Shown: positions 51,901 to 64,000, counted from the stretch's first letter. The stretch is 64,000 nucleotides of DNA from Syngnathus acus (GCF_901709675.1 NC_051097.1:5706039-5770038), one strand, 5' to 3'. Notes: a model not told the origin generated them from the sequence alone. A program made the numbers and translations.

Positions 51901-54900
51901 ATCCCAAGTAAGACCCTCTAACATTGAGGCCGTTCCGTTTTGTAAGGCAATTCCCACACTCCATTAAATCCCAATGTGCGGAGTGGTCAGTTTGCAGCTG
52001 TGGTCATTGATATTATTGACTGTCTGCATGGCTCTCCCCACCGCGCCTGGGTCATTAAATTTGTCTGGGTCAAGCAATGGTCACCAATAGCAGCAACGCT
52101 GATCGATTGCCAAAATCCAACCAGCATCTATCCATGTTCATTTCTTCAGTCGCCATAGCAACCTTCATTTCCTCTAGTTCTCTGCATGTTGGTCAAATGA
52201 TATTGTTATCAACCTGTAGTTTTATGTCTCCTTTTTGCCTCCTTGCTTGCCTCTCCTATAAAATAATCCTCCCCTTTTTAAAAAAAAAATATATATATTT
52301 TCACTTCATGCACTCATCTATGCATGTCTCCATCCTTGCGTTCACCCACACTGTGGCGCACCCATCCTTTCCTGCATCTAGAGCAGTAGATCACAGCCAG
52401 CGATTAACCGTACTTCTGCCCACCGGCCCTGGGGGGGGACACGACACGTCTACACCAGGTTAGTCTTGGACCAGGGAAGACCACATAATGCTGCTGCCCA
52501 GTAAAAAGCATGCATCATGAGCTTAATTTAGTTTTGGAAGGAAAACATGTTGCTGCTTTTCAGAATATGGAATGTTGATTGCCAGCCAAAAAAGCAAAGG
52601 TTTTTGCTCGTGGAATTTTTTTTTTTATGTAGCCTGAAAAAACAAGCACAATTGTATTTGAAAATATTCGGTAAAACGCTGTCCATTACAAGACAAGAGA
52701 CATAAAAACTGAAAAAGATTGGACTTTTGGATATTTATTTCTATGATAACAGTTCCTGAGCCTGAAAACGTAAAATAAACATGAACAAAAAATTACTTGC
52801 AGAATCTGAAAATGTTATAGTCTGTATCATAATCCTCAATTTTGATCCAATCTGACAGGGGGTTATGTTTAGCTCAATTACATAAAAACAACTAACCAAT
52901 TTTCCTAAAAGTATAAATCTAGAGTTGGACACGGACCAATGACCCAAAAGTCCCATAAGGTTTGGTTCACTCATATGGGGGGAAAAATGGCCACCATTTG
53001 CTATTTTCTCTTTGAATAATGCACAATTCTTAATAACATTCATGTATCTGCATTTCCAATGTGGTACTGATCCAATTTAAGATTGCTGTGGTTCTTTTTA
53101 TCTTGATGAGGTTTTGCAAGAAAAACCTCATCATCTCAGACAACATCAAACAAGTTAATTATGATGACAACACTGATGCTACAAAACACATTATGCTGAA
53201 AATACTTTTCTATTTAATTTGCTGATGGCTTCGGAGACAACTTAGTTTGCGTGTAGGCGACGGAATGCTCATCACCCGCCTCAGTTGTTACATCTTCCTC
53301 GCAAACTCCCCGCCAGTGATGCGACTGATGGACGGTCGGCGCGAGCGATGCCGCCACCGAGCTCCGTCGTCATTAAATATGATTAACGTTTTATTACCGT
53401 CTCATTTTCACCCCCTCGCCTCCGGCGCTTTGGGGAAAGGTTTACGAGACGTGAGCTTCTACTAACAGCTGTCATAAAGATCAAATTAATCATTAGCGTG
53501 AGCCAGATATTGTGTCCTGCTCAACTTTCACGACGTCTCCGATGAGCAGCGCGTGGCACCACCGTAGATTCCAAATACCTCGACCTCTTTAGCCCCATTA
53601 AACCCAATCTTGCCATTTCTGTCAGTCAGCATTTGGACTGATCGGGATTAGTCACGTAAAAGCCCGTTGGAAATATCGCAGCCTTGAAAAGCGGCTGTGT
53701 ATCCGTCACTTTGTTGAGGGAGGTGAAGAAAAGCGCAGGCGCTCATCGCAATGAAGATCCGTCTCGAAAGATGCTGAATATTTGAGGCATTTGTTTGCTC
53801 ACCACCAGATGAACTGTCTCCCAACCTCCCTGGGAGAGTGGAGCCGAGGTGCTAGAAAGGACGTGCACTCAATGAATGCATATAAAGAGGCCTATAAATA
53901 TAATGCATTTGCATTTATTCAGGCTGGCGCTTTTATAAAGAGGAGGAATACTTAAAAGTAAGCAAATTTCTGAAACACAAGACTGTTTGATGTCTGATAA
54001 GGAAGTTAGTCAGTCCTTTGAATAGTCACCTTTGAGACTTTTCCAAACTTGCTGGGTATTCATTTAAAAACTTACCAAGTACATGTTTAGCTTCTATTCA
54101 TTCCTTTGTTTTTCTTTTTGGCCACATTTTTTCAAGGCTAAGAGTCAAGCTTCCATGGGGAACGATGGAACTCACGGCGAAGTTGTTGATCTTGTAACAA
54201 TTTTTTTAATGGCCTTTTGTGTTACTCTTGAGTACGGCCTCTTTAAAAGCCTCTTTTATATTTTGTATTTGACCCGACTCAAGTCAGAAATGAGTACTGA
54301 TTTTACTCGCGTGTAGAGTTGTATAGAGTTGTGACTTATCCTAGCATTAATGCTAATTTCTGCTATGCTTATGCTAGCATTACGCGAGTGGACTTTTGCC
54401 GGCTGAAATTATATGGTTTGGTAGAACATTTTGGTGTAAATTGGAGTTGCAAATAAGTAACCTTTGCCTACTATTTGGAGAATAATGCGAGCAAGGTCAT
54501 GTGACTTAATAAAAGTAAAAGCAAGTGGGCGATGGAGCTGCGTCTTCAACAAAATGGAGATGGCTGAGCAAAAGCAATGGCTGGTTGCGTTTGCTCATGT
54601 TTAGACTGAGGTAGATAATAGGTCAGACGCTCGGTGCCGACGTGTTTAATCTCCCGGACCATATGTCAGTGGCTCGTAAAGCACACGAAGGTCGTACAGC
54701 ACTAGGACAGAACGATGCGGGGGTGAAAGAACTCACCGTGCATCCACATGTAAGCGGCGTTACATTAATGGTGGCGGATTGGTAGTCATGATGTTACATC
54801 ACAACCAAGCTAATCTTTACAGAACTTCTCATTCCAGGAGACAACAACGAGCTCAGGGAGGAAGTAAGAACCAGTCTCCATCACCGCAACACCAGTGGGA

Positions 54901-57900
54901 TCAGCAGTCACCCAGCCCAACAGAAGCAGGAGACAACAGAAACAACGGCAGGTCGCCTCGCCAGTATCAAGGCGGACATGGGCAACGTCAGGGCGGACCC
55001 CCGCACGGGTACAACCAGAACCGACGCTGGCATCCGAATCAGAAAGGTCCGGGACAACAGAACCCCGCTGGTACAGACAGAGGAGTGCCTCTGAGAGCAA
55101 CCAAAGAGACAGAGAATGTAAAAGTCACAAGCGACAAGCACACACGACAGATGGAGGTGCCTCGGGACTGCGAGAGCCCCGCTGACTTTCCCAAGGCTGA
55201 GTCAGCGCTGGACACCAACGCCTTGTCAGACGTGACAGCTGGCAAAGAAAGCCCCGGCTGGCCTGGCCGGGGCCAGTCCAGGGAGCCCCCAATCAGCTTG
55301 CTGCAGTCATCCAAGGAGAGGCTGCAGAGGAGACTAAAGGACAAGGTACAGAAAAGCTGCTTACTTCCTGTCCTTGACTATTAAGCTAATCAAGACTTTG
55401 TGCTTGTGATTGCAGGCTCCTTTCTTTTTTTACCACACACATCACGGTGCTTTAGTTGTTTTTTTTATTTGACTCAACTCTTGCATGACTCAGCTGTGGT
55501 CTCTGGCTGCTCAGACAGCAACGCCACAATTTATGAACATTCATCTTCAGTGACGCCTCTTGAGCCGCTGCTTTACTCAATTTACCTGAAAAGCTCAACG
55601 TTTTTTTCCGTCAACTTAAAGAAGGGCAACACGGTGCAATAGTGGTTTGCACGTCTGCCTCACGGTTCTAAGGTTCAGCTCTTGGTTCTGGTTTTCCTTT
55701 GGAGAGTTTGCAGGTTTGAATTGGACTGCTAAGCAGTCAACTCCTGTGTTTCCCCAGGAGGAGGCGCTGGCGGAGGTGTTGGGCACACCCAGCATGGACC
55801 GCCTGCTGAGACTGCTCAACAGCATGAGGAGCAACAGCAGCGGCGTGGAAGAGCAGCTGGCCTCCTTCATGGAGGAGGCGCAGAGTTCAGCGCGCTCCGA
55901 AGAATCCCTGACTCAAGTCGTCGGCACCATCTACGACAAAGCCGTTTCGGACCGGAGTTTTGCCGCCACCGCCGCCAAGCTGTGTGACAAAATGGCGCTC
56001 TTTATGGTGGACGGGACCAAGTTCAGGTCCCTGCTTCTCAACTTGTTGCAGGTAATCCTCAGATGCTTTCACTCGGAGATCCGCGTCCTTTCATAAAATA
56101 AAACAGCATCCTACAGTCAGATAAAGTGGCGTCCGCACGAGCATTTCAGACACGATTAATCAACTGTCGATTTCACACTAGCAAACAAATTCTCTTGTAA
56201 ATGCATTTCCTCCTTGAATTGGCAAGACCTCAATTTTGAGTTCAATCTAACCCAAAAAATAAAGAAGAAAGTGCAGTGGGAGTAAGTGGAGGGTAACCTG
56301 GCGTGGAGGCAAGATAACATTTGGCCCTTTAAATGTCACATGAAGACAGCGTAGACGTGTTCGTCTCAGTCGACCACTTCAGGACACTTTTCTGCCCTGG
56401 GTGAGTCGTTTGACCCGCTGGAGCTGAGAGAGGAGAGCACTGTTGGGCTGGCGAGACCAAGGGGGGGTGGGGTGATGGACTTGTATTGAGGCAGTGGCCC
56501 GTGGCGTTGTGGGTGAGAAGAGACGATGGCAATGGGGAAGCGCTGGGATCATGAGGGCTGAAGGACCGGCCAATGGCATTTTTTTTTTCTGCCTTGAAAC
56601 TGGAGTTTAGAACAAACTTTATTTCCATTCTTGTCCTCCTTATTCACCTTTCTGTTCCCGACATTTTGACATTTAGCTTCACACCACTGTAAATGTCACA
56701 CGTGCATTCACAAAGGCGGCCCTGCTTAATGGTATTATTTCAAGACTCTCGCCTGTGTTAATACGGGCGCCAATTATTGCGCGACCCCTCCGCTCATTAG
56801 TCGCCGAGACGTCGATTGTCACGCATCATCTTTAAGAGAGCTTGGCCTTTCCCTCCCAACTTAGCACCTCCGCTTGACTTGAGGGCTAATGCTTTATGGT
56901 ATGCATGCATGTTATTAGAGCGAAATGTCAGATTTCACAGTGGTGGGCGCAGGAACTCATCAAAGGTGTACTTACTCCCTGTCTTCCGCAGAAGGACTTT
57001 GTTCGCCGTGAAGAGCTGCAGCGGTCGGACGTGGAGGTGTGGTTGGGGTTCATCACTTTCCTCTGCGAGGTGTTTGGGACAATGAGGAGCAGCTCTTGGG
57101 AGCCTTTTAGAGTCTTGGTGTGTCCCATCTACACTTGCCTGCGAGAGGTGTGTATTGTCATCGGAATGGTTTGTTGCGCAACACATAACTCACACATGCA
57201 GCACAGGGGGTTGCTTGGTTTATGACGGGCCTGACATGCAAGGTTTTGAGGTTACGAAGGCGATTAGGAGCGCGAGTACTTAAACGTTTTTATTGATCGA
57301 TTGAAACAAATGTTGGTCACTTTGTTGACCCGTCGCCCACCATGACTTTTAATCATAAGTGACAAACATGAGGAAGCTAACTAGTTAGCATGAGAAGTTA
57401 ACATTAGTGTACATCAAAACGTTGTGCTTACAGATGGACTCAAGTACACAACAATAGTAAATCAAAACAGGAACAGGAACAATTTCAGCAGTACAGAAAT
57501 ACTTTAAACATGGCATAATTCTTGATCCTTTGGGCATTTGTCACAGAATTTGTAAACTCACTCAAATCTCACATTTAAAACGGTCCCATTTACAGTAAAT
57601 CACCCCCCTCCACATGTTTCCAATAAGAAGAAAGCACTTAAGTGCATATTGCACCATGCAAGTTGAGTTTCCTGTTTTCCGCCCTGACCCCGTCTAGACG
57701 CTACACACCGCAATGGTTTTTCTGTTCGTGGCGCAACCCGCCAGTACGCCACCGTTTCCAGGAGAGCGCACGACCCAGGGTTTGACTCTCATCAGCAGGC
57801 CACGCCGCCTTACGCATAATCTTCTCGGTATCCATGGAAACTATAGGTTAGGTCACCGCAGCGGAGCAACCGCCATACAGAAGGCGACCTGTGGGGCTTT

Positions 57901-60900
57901 GAAAGTAGGAAGTGGGGGTGGGGAGAAGAGGTGAAGGGAAGCTGTGGGGAGAGACTGCGGTCAGGTCGGAATTTGCTGTACAGGAAGTTGACTAGCAACG
58001 TGACAGGCAAAAGAACTGCATGAATTTACCTCAATGTGCAGCACAAGGTAGAACAGATCAGGAACTACCAATTTCCCCGACAAGAAAAACAAAAAAATTA
58101 GTTAATCCGTTCTGTATATAGAACATGTTAACTGACTGATTTAAAGTCGACCAAGCAAAAGTGTTGTTAGCCACATTAGCATCCGTTTCCATTCAAACAC
58201 CTGGTGCCCGCTTCTATTTTGTTGTCACGCCCGGGGGAAATATCTGCTTATTGGCCGCTAAGTGCTCCGCTATGACCACCAAGCGGGTGGCAAGCGCTCA
58301 TCCATTTAGTGCAGATGCCACACAGTGGCTTTTTCATTAGCGGCGGCACCGGCAGGAAGATGCTACCGGGAGCAACGTGAATAAATTAAGCGCCACTCTT
58401 GTCATAGTTGCGTAGTGTACAACGGCAAAGAAACACCCCCAAATTGCCAAATGCGGGTTAAGGCGTTATAGCAATCCCCATAAACCAGGCATGTCATTTG
58501 ACTTGTGTCGCGTAAACGCAGCCTTAGAAGATTAATCGTCTGCTTTTGGATGACGTTTGAAGAAAGGCTAAGCAATACTTTTCCCCGCTAAATTGTGTAC
58601 ATTTTTCCTCAGAGCGTACACAGCAGAACATCACTGAGAAAGGGATATTTGTCTCTGAATTATTCATCAAGTATCAGCATGTTGCCGCAGCAAAAACACG
58701 GAACCGAAACAACTTCCTCTTGCGGTCGGCTCAAATACATGCTTGATTAATTGATGCACATAGCCTGTTGTTGTGTAGGCGAGCTGAGGGGAAGAAAAAA
58801 AAAACATACAAAGGATTTGTTTTGCTTCTTTAGATGCATAAGCTTTCAGAGGAAACTTGTTTCTGCAGAAAAACTCATTGTTTATTGAAGCTGGGCATTT
58901 GAATGTAGCTCACTGAAGTATAAGTACACAACTGAGGGCACACACACACACACACACACACACACGCTTAATTTTCCACTGCATGACTACTTGTTAGTGA
59001 TTGAGCCTTCGCCATTGGCAAGACCAGTTGGTACCCAGTTAGCATTTTGAGTTGCCGCCGTGTAGCTAGCATCAACGCTTCATTGAAACCGAGGATACAT
59101 AGCGACATCATGTCCGCCCACTTCTTGTCACCCAGAGGACAGTTGGAGTGAGTTGCTTGTGATGTTTTTCTTGGGCAGGAACTGTAGGATGCTCAGGGCC
59201 TTGTGGCCCAGGTATGTTATTATGGTGAAGTCGCCGCAATTTAGCCTCTCGACGCTTCTCATGCACTAAACATCGGAAATTATGGAATTTAAGATAAGCG
59301 GTCATAAAATAAATTAATAATTACAAATAATGCATCTGTTCATCCCTCTATGCCAGACAGCAACATCTGGTGATCGGAAAAAATTCATTAAATTCCCCTG
59401 CACGAGATGGTCGTAGGTAACTAACCGGGTTTCCACTTTTTGCGACATTATGTTTTGAGGGGGGGTCCTGAATTAGTAGGCGTGTACCTAATGAAGTGTC
59501 CGTTATGTTCTTTTAGTACACTTGAGTGGAGTGGATGTGATGGAAAAACACTAATACTCGATGAAAGAGGCGGGATCACATGTCCCGATGCCAGAAATAG
59601 TGTTGCTATGCAACGATTGGAAGCCCATTTGAAGTCTTCCAACTTCCAACGCTCTCCGCATGAGTATGTGTTATTTGTATAACGATGAAACACGTTTGCG
59701 TGTCAGCGCGAAATTGGCGCATCCCATCACGCCGTTCTTTGACAAAGCCATCAGCGACATATCATTCGTTTGTCAAACACGCGCAACGTTTGATCCGTGA
59801 CGACAGAAACGTTGGCATGAATATGGATGTTGACTCACTCATGTTTGCAGAAAATCACAGCGGTCCAACTTTCATGTTTCTGATCAAAAAATCTTTTGAA
59901 TACAGGTGGGTGGATTAGTGAGGGGGAGGGGGGGGACAAACTAAATGGGAATCACAAGAGGTTCCTGAAGGGAATTTTCTCGGCGGCTTGGTTGTATAAC
60001 AGCAAGCAGGCAAACAACTCCTGGCTTGTCAGGAGATGCTGTGAAACTTTGTTTCCACTTTAAACAAAGCAAAAAAAAAAAAAAAAAAAGAGAGAATCTA
60101 TCAGAGAACAATTGATGATTAATGACTGTATTTGAGTTAAACGTCTACGCAAGATTCCCCAGAGAACTCATTAGGAGAAGATCCGGCTTGTGTGAAATCG
60201 TCACGCTGTCACAGTGTCCGTCCACGCGTGCTGAGAAGGTGACGCCTCAAGGTGTTAGATGACAGTTGGGATATAGTTGCTCCTACCGTATAATCTCCGT
60301 TTTCAAGAAGTAGAATACATTTACAGGTATCAAAAATTACAGACACACTTTACACACATGCTATCTTGATCGCTAAAATTAGCTCGCAAACGCTGCTGGG
60401 CTAATGACCAAGTTTGCTGCAACTTTTAAAAGAACTTGAAATGAATCTTATTCAGCACAGTAGTTGCTTCTGCCCTCGTTACCTCCTGGACTTCCTCACC
60501 ACACTGGATGTCAGCGCAATGTCGCTACGCTTGTATCGGTCCTGATCTAAATTGGCACCGCGTCTGTTCTTGTTCCATGTAGCTGCTGCAGTCCAAAGAC
60601 GTCAAGGACGACGCCGTGCTGTGCTTCTCCATGGAGGTAAAACACACAGCCAGTTACATACCATAAGACACTATATGCAAAAAAATATTCTACACTTTCA
60701 TTTATTTTGTTCAAATAGTATTTTATCGAGTTTAAATGGCATTTTACATTTTGATTCAAGCTGCAGAGCGTCGGGCGCCTCTTGGAGGAGCAGCTGCCCG
60801 AGATGATGACGGAGCTGCTCGCAGCCGTGCGCGACAAGATGCTAAGTCCGGCCGAGTCGCCCCTAAGCCGCTCGCTCCTAATGGAGGTAGTGGAGCTCCA

Positions 60901-60976
60901 TGCCCACCGCTGGAGCCCCCTGGAAGCTCTCACCACTCAGTACTATAACCGAACCATCCATAAACTTACCACCTAG
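42951..60976 (+). CDS. ctif: CTIF, CBP80/20-dependent translation initiation factor
   Basis: MIF4G-family factor that joins the nuclear cap-binding complex to eIF3 for the pioneer round of translation and nonsense-mediated decay; cytoplasmic and perinuclear. Twelve coding exons: 42951-43127, 43662-43733, 43825-43947, 44045-44118, 44293-44397, 44511-44589, 50028-50104, 54838-55345, 55758-56051, 56992-57147, 60583-60636, 60761-60976. All have GT-AG junctions and compatible phases, giving 644 aa (human about 598). N-terminus matches CTIF (SSEAGSTRSQEIEELERFID, YVLEYQVQGLL), followed by ILGTDIWAANT, QPEKLDF and the basic AHTKKLFRRKRNDRRRQQR motif. Exon 8 is Gln/Pro/Gly-rich. The MIF4G domain is about 420-630 (DRSFAATAAKLCDKMALFMV, WLGFITFLCEVFGTMR, YYNRTIHKLTT end). 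Exon 3 (residues 84-124) is Ser/Gly/Arg-rich and may be lineage-specific. Divergent from zbtb7c, as in human. Confidence 0.95.
44590..50027 (+). other. ctif: ctif intron between DIEKFLPHLCS and VFPPLPNEAE exons
   Basis: The longest ctif coding-region intron, 5.4 kb. Contains poly-A/T runs and a GC-richer stretch near 46310-46480. The only open frames (for example 45133-45396, 46301-46717) show no domain, and their splice context does not extend the CTIF frame. Confidence 0.7.
50898..50945 (+). repeat. transposon-end-like fragment
   Basis: 'Tacagtggaacctctgaagt' followed by gcaatgccctcc resembles the end of a common Tc1/Tigger-like vertebrate element that starts TACAGTGGAACCTC. No matching opposite end was found. 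Confidence 0.3.
53104..53133. repeat. 12-bp inverted repeat
   Basis: TGATGAGGTTTT (53104-53115), loop GCAAGA, AAAACCTCATCA (53122-53133). A short perfect stem inside a ctif intron. Confidence 0.85.
55624..55725 (+). mobile_element. tRNA-derived SINE fragment in ctif intron
   Basis: 'Gggcaacacggtgcaatagt', 'ggtttgcacgtctgcctcac', 'ggttctaaggttcagctctt' and 'ggagagtttgcaggtttgaa' follow the fish SINE head pattern. It ends about 30 bp before the acceptor of the exon at 55758. Confidence 0.65.
57148..60582 (+). other. ctif: ctif intron within the MIF4G-coding region
   Basis: 3.4 kb. Contains a short CA repeat (58939-58966), a fragment of the TTATTAGGTACACCT-type repeat (59482-59501), a poly-A run near 60070 and a CpG-rich patch near 58230-58400. 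Open frames at 59440-59682 and 59685-59918 lack recognisable domains. Confidence 0.65.
58939..58966 (+). repeat. (CA)n microsatellite
   Basis: Short uninterrupted CA run in a ctif intron. Confidence 0.9.
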
Positions 60977-62120
60977 ACGTCATGTTTCTTTCTGGACTCT
61001 TGGTAAAGGTGTCTGGGCCACTAGGGGCAGCGTAGGACAGCAGCTTGTCCGTTGGGAGTCGAAATGTTAATAGGGGGTGGGGGGGCGCGCTTGTGTCTTC
61101 ATTGTCATCCGCCCCCTCCTCCCATTCCATCCTCCAGCCCTCGTGGCTGATAAAAGACAGAAAATGGAGGCAGGGAGCAGACATGGTGCTGTCTGTCTGC
61201 GCCGTCTGCGCTCCCCTCCGCAGGGACCCCCGGGTCAGGAGGTCTCGCGGCGGGACTCCAGCACGCCTACAGCAACCCCCCCCCCCACACACACCCTTTG
61301 TCTCCCTCCCTTAGCAGGAAGCCTTTTTTGTAGGGATGAGACAGCGGGCCTGCTGGGCCAGGCTGGGCTCGGGATAAGGATCAGGCTGGCTAGAGTAGGG
61401 TGGCAGATGGCGGCTTGAGCCCTTGTGACACACACATACAAAAACACACAATCAACACTTAGACACACGTGCACGGCAGCCCGCCACCACGCTCCCCGAT
61501 GGAAAAGAGGAAACGAGGGGGGTCGTCAGCATTAGAGGAGCATTAAAAAAAACACATAATGCCGTTAAACCTTTTGTTTTTGTCTCGCATGCCGTGCACA
61601 TCCACATTCAAAATAACCGTTTTTTTATATGTATTTATTCTAAGCATTTGATTTTAATGTCTTATTTTTAAAAAAAAGTCTTAGTGACACACTGAAAAGT
61701 AATAAATGCTAACTTTATGAGAAAAAAGTTGTGATAATATAAGAATGAATTTTGGAATGGTGCGTAATTACAAGTTGCATTTGTTGTAAGAATATCGCAA
61801 AGTAGTTATTGTAGGAGACGGAAGTTGTAAAAAGAGAATCTATTTGAAAAACTACACATTAAATGCTCCAAAAAAATTATAATAGCAAATTGAGGTTGTA
61901 ATAGGAAAGACATGTTGTAAAGCCACAACATAAACTTGCAGGCAAATTTATAGTCTAATGATATGAAATGTAGGAAAGTGAGAAAAATTGATGCAGATAA
62001 TTGTGTAAAAAGTCAGTGTTTTCAAAATGAAAGTGTAATGTTCCGGGGAATATTTCATTGTAACATTATGAATATTGTAATGTTTATTTTGATCTTTTTT
62101 TTTTTTTTAATTCAACAAAA
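60977..62120 (+). other. ctif: ctif 3'UTR and downstream flank
   Basis: Follows the ctif stop TAG (60974-60976). AATAAA at 61701-61706 is the clearest polyadenylation signal. No coding sequence recognised. Confidence 0.5.
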
Positions 62121-62897
62121 TACCGTAATTTTCCATGTAAAATACGCCCCTGTGCATAATACGCACCCTAAAAATGGCATGTCGATGCTGGAAAAAAGCC
62201 TGTACCCATGTATAATACGCACCCAAATTTTGACTCTTAAGTCCGTAAACGTAAAATTATTTCAGAAAAAAGATCATCTTCGGGAACAACCGGATGTTAT
62301 TCTGCCGGTCAGTATCACTGCGCATGCGCTAGCAAACTCGATAGCGAAGAAATGTTTCGGATTTGTGTAGGGTACATTGTGACAGCAAACGAGCAGGTGA
62401 TCGAGCAAGCGTCTGATACGAGAGCATTGTGTTCGTATGGAGCGTGTTTGAAGTGAACAGCAGAGAAGAAAGGAACAAGGCAAAGTGTTGTGAAATAAAA
62501 TATTACCTGGAATACGCATTTAGAACTGAACTCTCGCTCTTTATATAGCTGACGTGTCTTGCGCATCCGTTCTGCGCATCTGTAATGGCGGCCTCTGTAT
62601 GATATCCGGTTTGCGATGGAGATTAAAAAACAAACAATATTTGACAATAACACACCATCAAGGATTGCACCATCGCATCAAACGATGTGTCGTCAATTAT
62701 GAATTTTACTGACTGTGTGTTGGGCAGGATGGCTGAATGCGATGCGCGATTGACAACAAACAAGAAGAAATGATTTCAAGTTTTATTTCGAGGGAGATTT
62801 TCTTCAAAAATTGTTGTACCCATGCATAATGCGCACCCCAGATTTTAGGACAATAAATTAGTTACATTTTGCGCATTATGCATGGGAAATCACGGTA
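62121..62897. mobile_element. non-autonomous DNA transposon with TA target sites
   Basis: About 775 bp bounded by TA and imperfect terminal inverted repeats: CCGTAATTTTCCATG on the left (62123-62137) and, reverse complemented, CCGTGATTTCCCATG on the right (62881-62895). Subterminal words such as 'cccatgtataatacgcaccc' (about 62206) and 'cccatgcataatgcgcaccc' (about 62819) recur. No transposase frame. TA duplication suggests a Tc1/mariner- or pogo-like source; the superfamily is uncertain. Confidence 0.6.
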
Positions 62898-64000
62898 CTC
62901 ATAATTTTATGAAAATGAAGTTGTAGTATGAGAAAGAAGTTCTCTATCAAATTTGTCTCACAACTACAGCCGTGATGTCACGCAAATTTGTAATATAAAA
63001 TAAAAGCATACTTAAAATGAATGAATCTCAAAATTCACACAAGTTTAAATGTAAGAAATCTGCATCCACTACTCTGGTATAATTTTTTTCCCCCTTTTCA
63101 GTGTGGCACTAACACTCCTGAGCGTACAATTTTGTTTTTCAAAATGTACGTACGCATGTATGAGATCTAGCAGAGGGCCTCGTTGCACATTTGAGTTTGA
63201 GTTGTTTGCACTGTTCTGAGGCGATTTGCTTTAAACAAAACAAACGGATGGATAGGAATCATCCTTGCAGTGAGAGGAAATTTTTGTTGAGCTCAAAAGA
63301 AAATGTTTGTATAGGGAAAAAGAAAAGAGGAAAAAATGGGGGGATGGCAAATGAAGTGCAGCTGACATCCATCCTTTGCCGTGAATTTGGTGTGTTCAAC
63401 ATTGACACTATTTGATGGTTTTTATTGTGTTTGAGGAGTAATGACATTAACCTGTGTATTTTGAAGAATAGCCCAAAAATCTCGACACATTTATGTATAT
63501 CTGTGAAGCTAATGTACACTATGATCCGTTATGTAGCATTTGTGAATGGGCTCTCTGTGATCTTGCGTTGAATATATTTGCAAGTATTTAAAAGGAAAAC
63601 AATTGAAGTTAGAAAAAGAAATGTTACGGAAAGCACCCAAAACATTTCTATCGGGAAGCGTTGCTTTTGTGAATACACACAATTCAGGGGTTGCATCCTT
63701 GGAAGGACCCATTGCTCTTTGAACAGCCGTCGTAGATGTTACGGTCGTGGCCACCAACGTTTTACGTCATGATGCAAGGTGGCTACACGTTAGCATTACG
63801 AGTACCACATATTTTCAACTGACGTTTTAAGGTTGGGAGAAGAATTAATACATTGAGCGTCAAAACCTGTGCCACTATATTTAGTTTTTACGACGAAGGG
63901 GTGACCACAATTAGTTATAACAAATATTAGTTATAACAAAAAGGTTGTAATGCTACATGTTTGTGACAACGTTATAGGGATAAAAAAAAGTTTTTGTAAT
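62898..64000. other. spacer at window end
   Basis: AT-rich sequence with no recognised gene, promoter or repeat. Short frames (for example 63191-63415) show no domain. Confidence 0.5.

Larger units (their letters stand above)
50105..54837 (+). other. ctif: ctif intron before the Gln/Pro-rich exon
   Basis: 4.7 kb. Holds a transposon-end fragment at about 50898-50945, a short hairpin at 53104-53133 and a CpG/TAAT-containing block at about 53235-53560 that could be a conserved non-coding element. No exon recognised. Confidence 0.7.

Noticed and set aside
59440-59918. Two consecutive frames in a ctif intron
   Set aside because: They overlap a repeat fragment, lack recognisable domains and do not continue each other through splice sites.
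1-64000. A novel multi-gene defence or biosynthetic system
   Set aside because: All recognisable coding sequence belongs to four ordinary vertebrate genes; the remainder is non-coding, repeats or small transposons. No clustered unknown genes or CRISPR repeats were seen.

Overview
The window is vertebrate nuclear DNA, almost certainly from a compact-genome teleost fish. The genes are split by short GT-AG introns, the encoded proteins are clear vertebrate orthologues, and the spacers carry long CA/GT microsatellites, tRNA-derived SINE fragments and small DNA transposons. I see no bacterial or phage features, no CRISPR array and no reverse transcriptase. Gene identities rest on reading spliced translations and on family knowledge; no database search was run.

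Layout. 1-2178 (+): the last nine coding exons of shc3, a neuronal Shc adaptor (PTB end, phosphotyrosine linker, SH2), entering from outside the window. 5923-7077 (-): intact single-exon CDS of s1pr3, a sphingosine-1-phosphate receptor, convergent with shc3, with a probable short 5'UTR intron. 14121-16768 (-): complete three-exon CDS of zbtb7c (BTB plus four zinc fingers, 604 aa), with a candidate TATA promoter and non-coding first exon near 20.0-20.4 kb. 39.4-60976 (+): ctif, the CBP80/20-dependent translation initiation factor, twelve coding exons spliced to 644 aa with a C-terminal MIF4G domain, and a candidate promoter and first exon at 39.44-39.68 kb. About 19 kb without recognised genes separates the divergent zbtb7c and ctif promoters. 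60977-64000 is ctif 3'UTR and spacer with a DNA transposon.

The genes do not form a pathway. The neighbourhood joins two blocks that, as I recall, lie apart in human (S1PR3-SHC3 at 9q22; ZBTB7C-CTIF at 18q21) but both map to the chicken Z chromosome, so the window may preserve ancestral linkage. Orientation inside both blocks matches the human arrangement.

The most notable items are a complete 200-bp hAT-type element with a perfect 8-bp target duplication just upstream of the putative ctif promoter; a ZNF143/SBS-like site in that promoter; a symmetric Ser/Gly/Arg-rich ctif exon that I do not recall in human CTIF; a His-rich insertion in the zbtb7c BTB domain; a perfect 19-bp hairpin at 17.3 kb; and an inverted-repeat family with several copies between 22 and 34 kb. 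I found no evidence for a novel multi-gene system.
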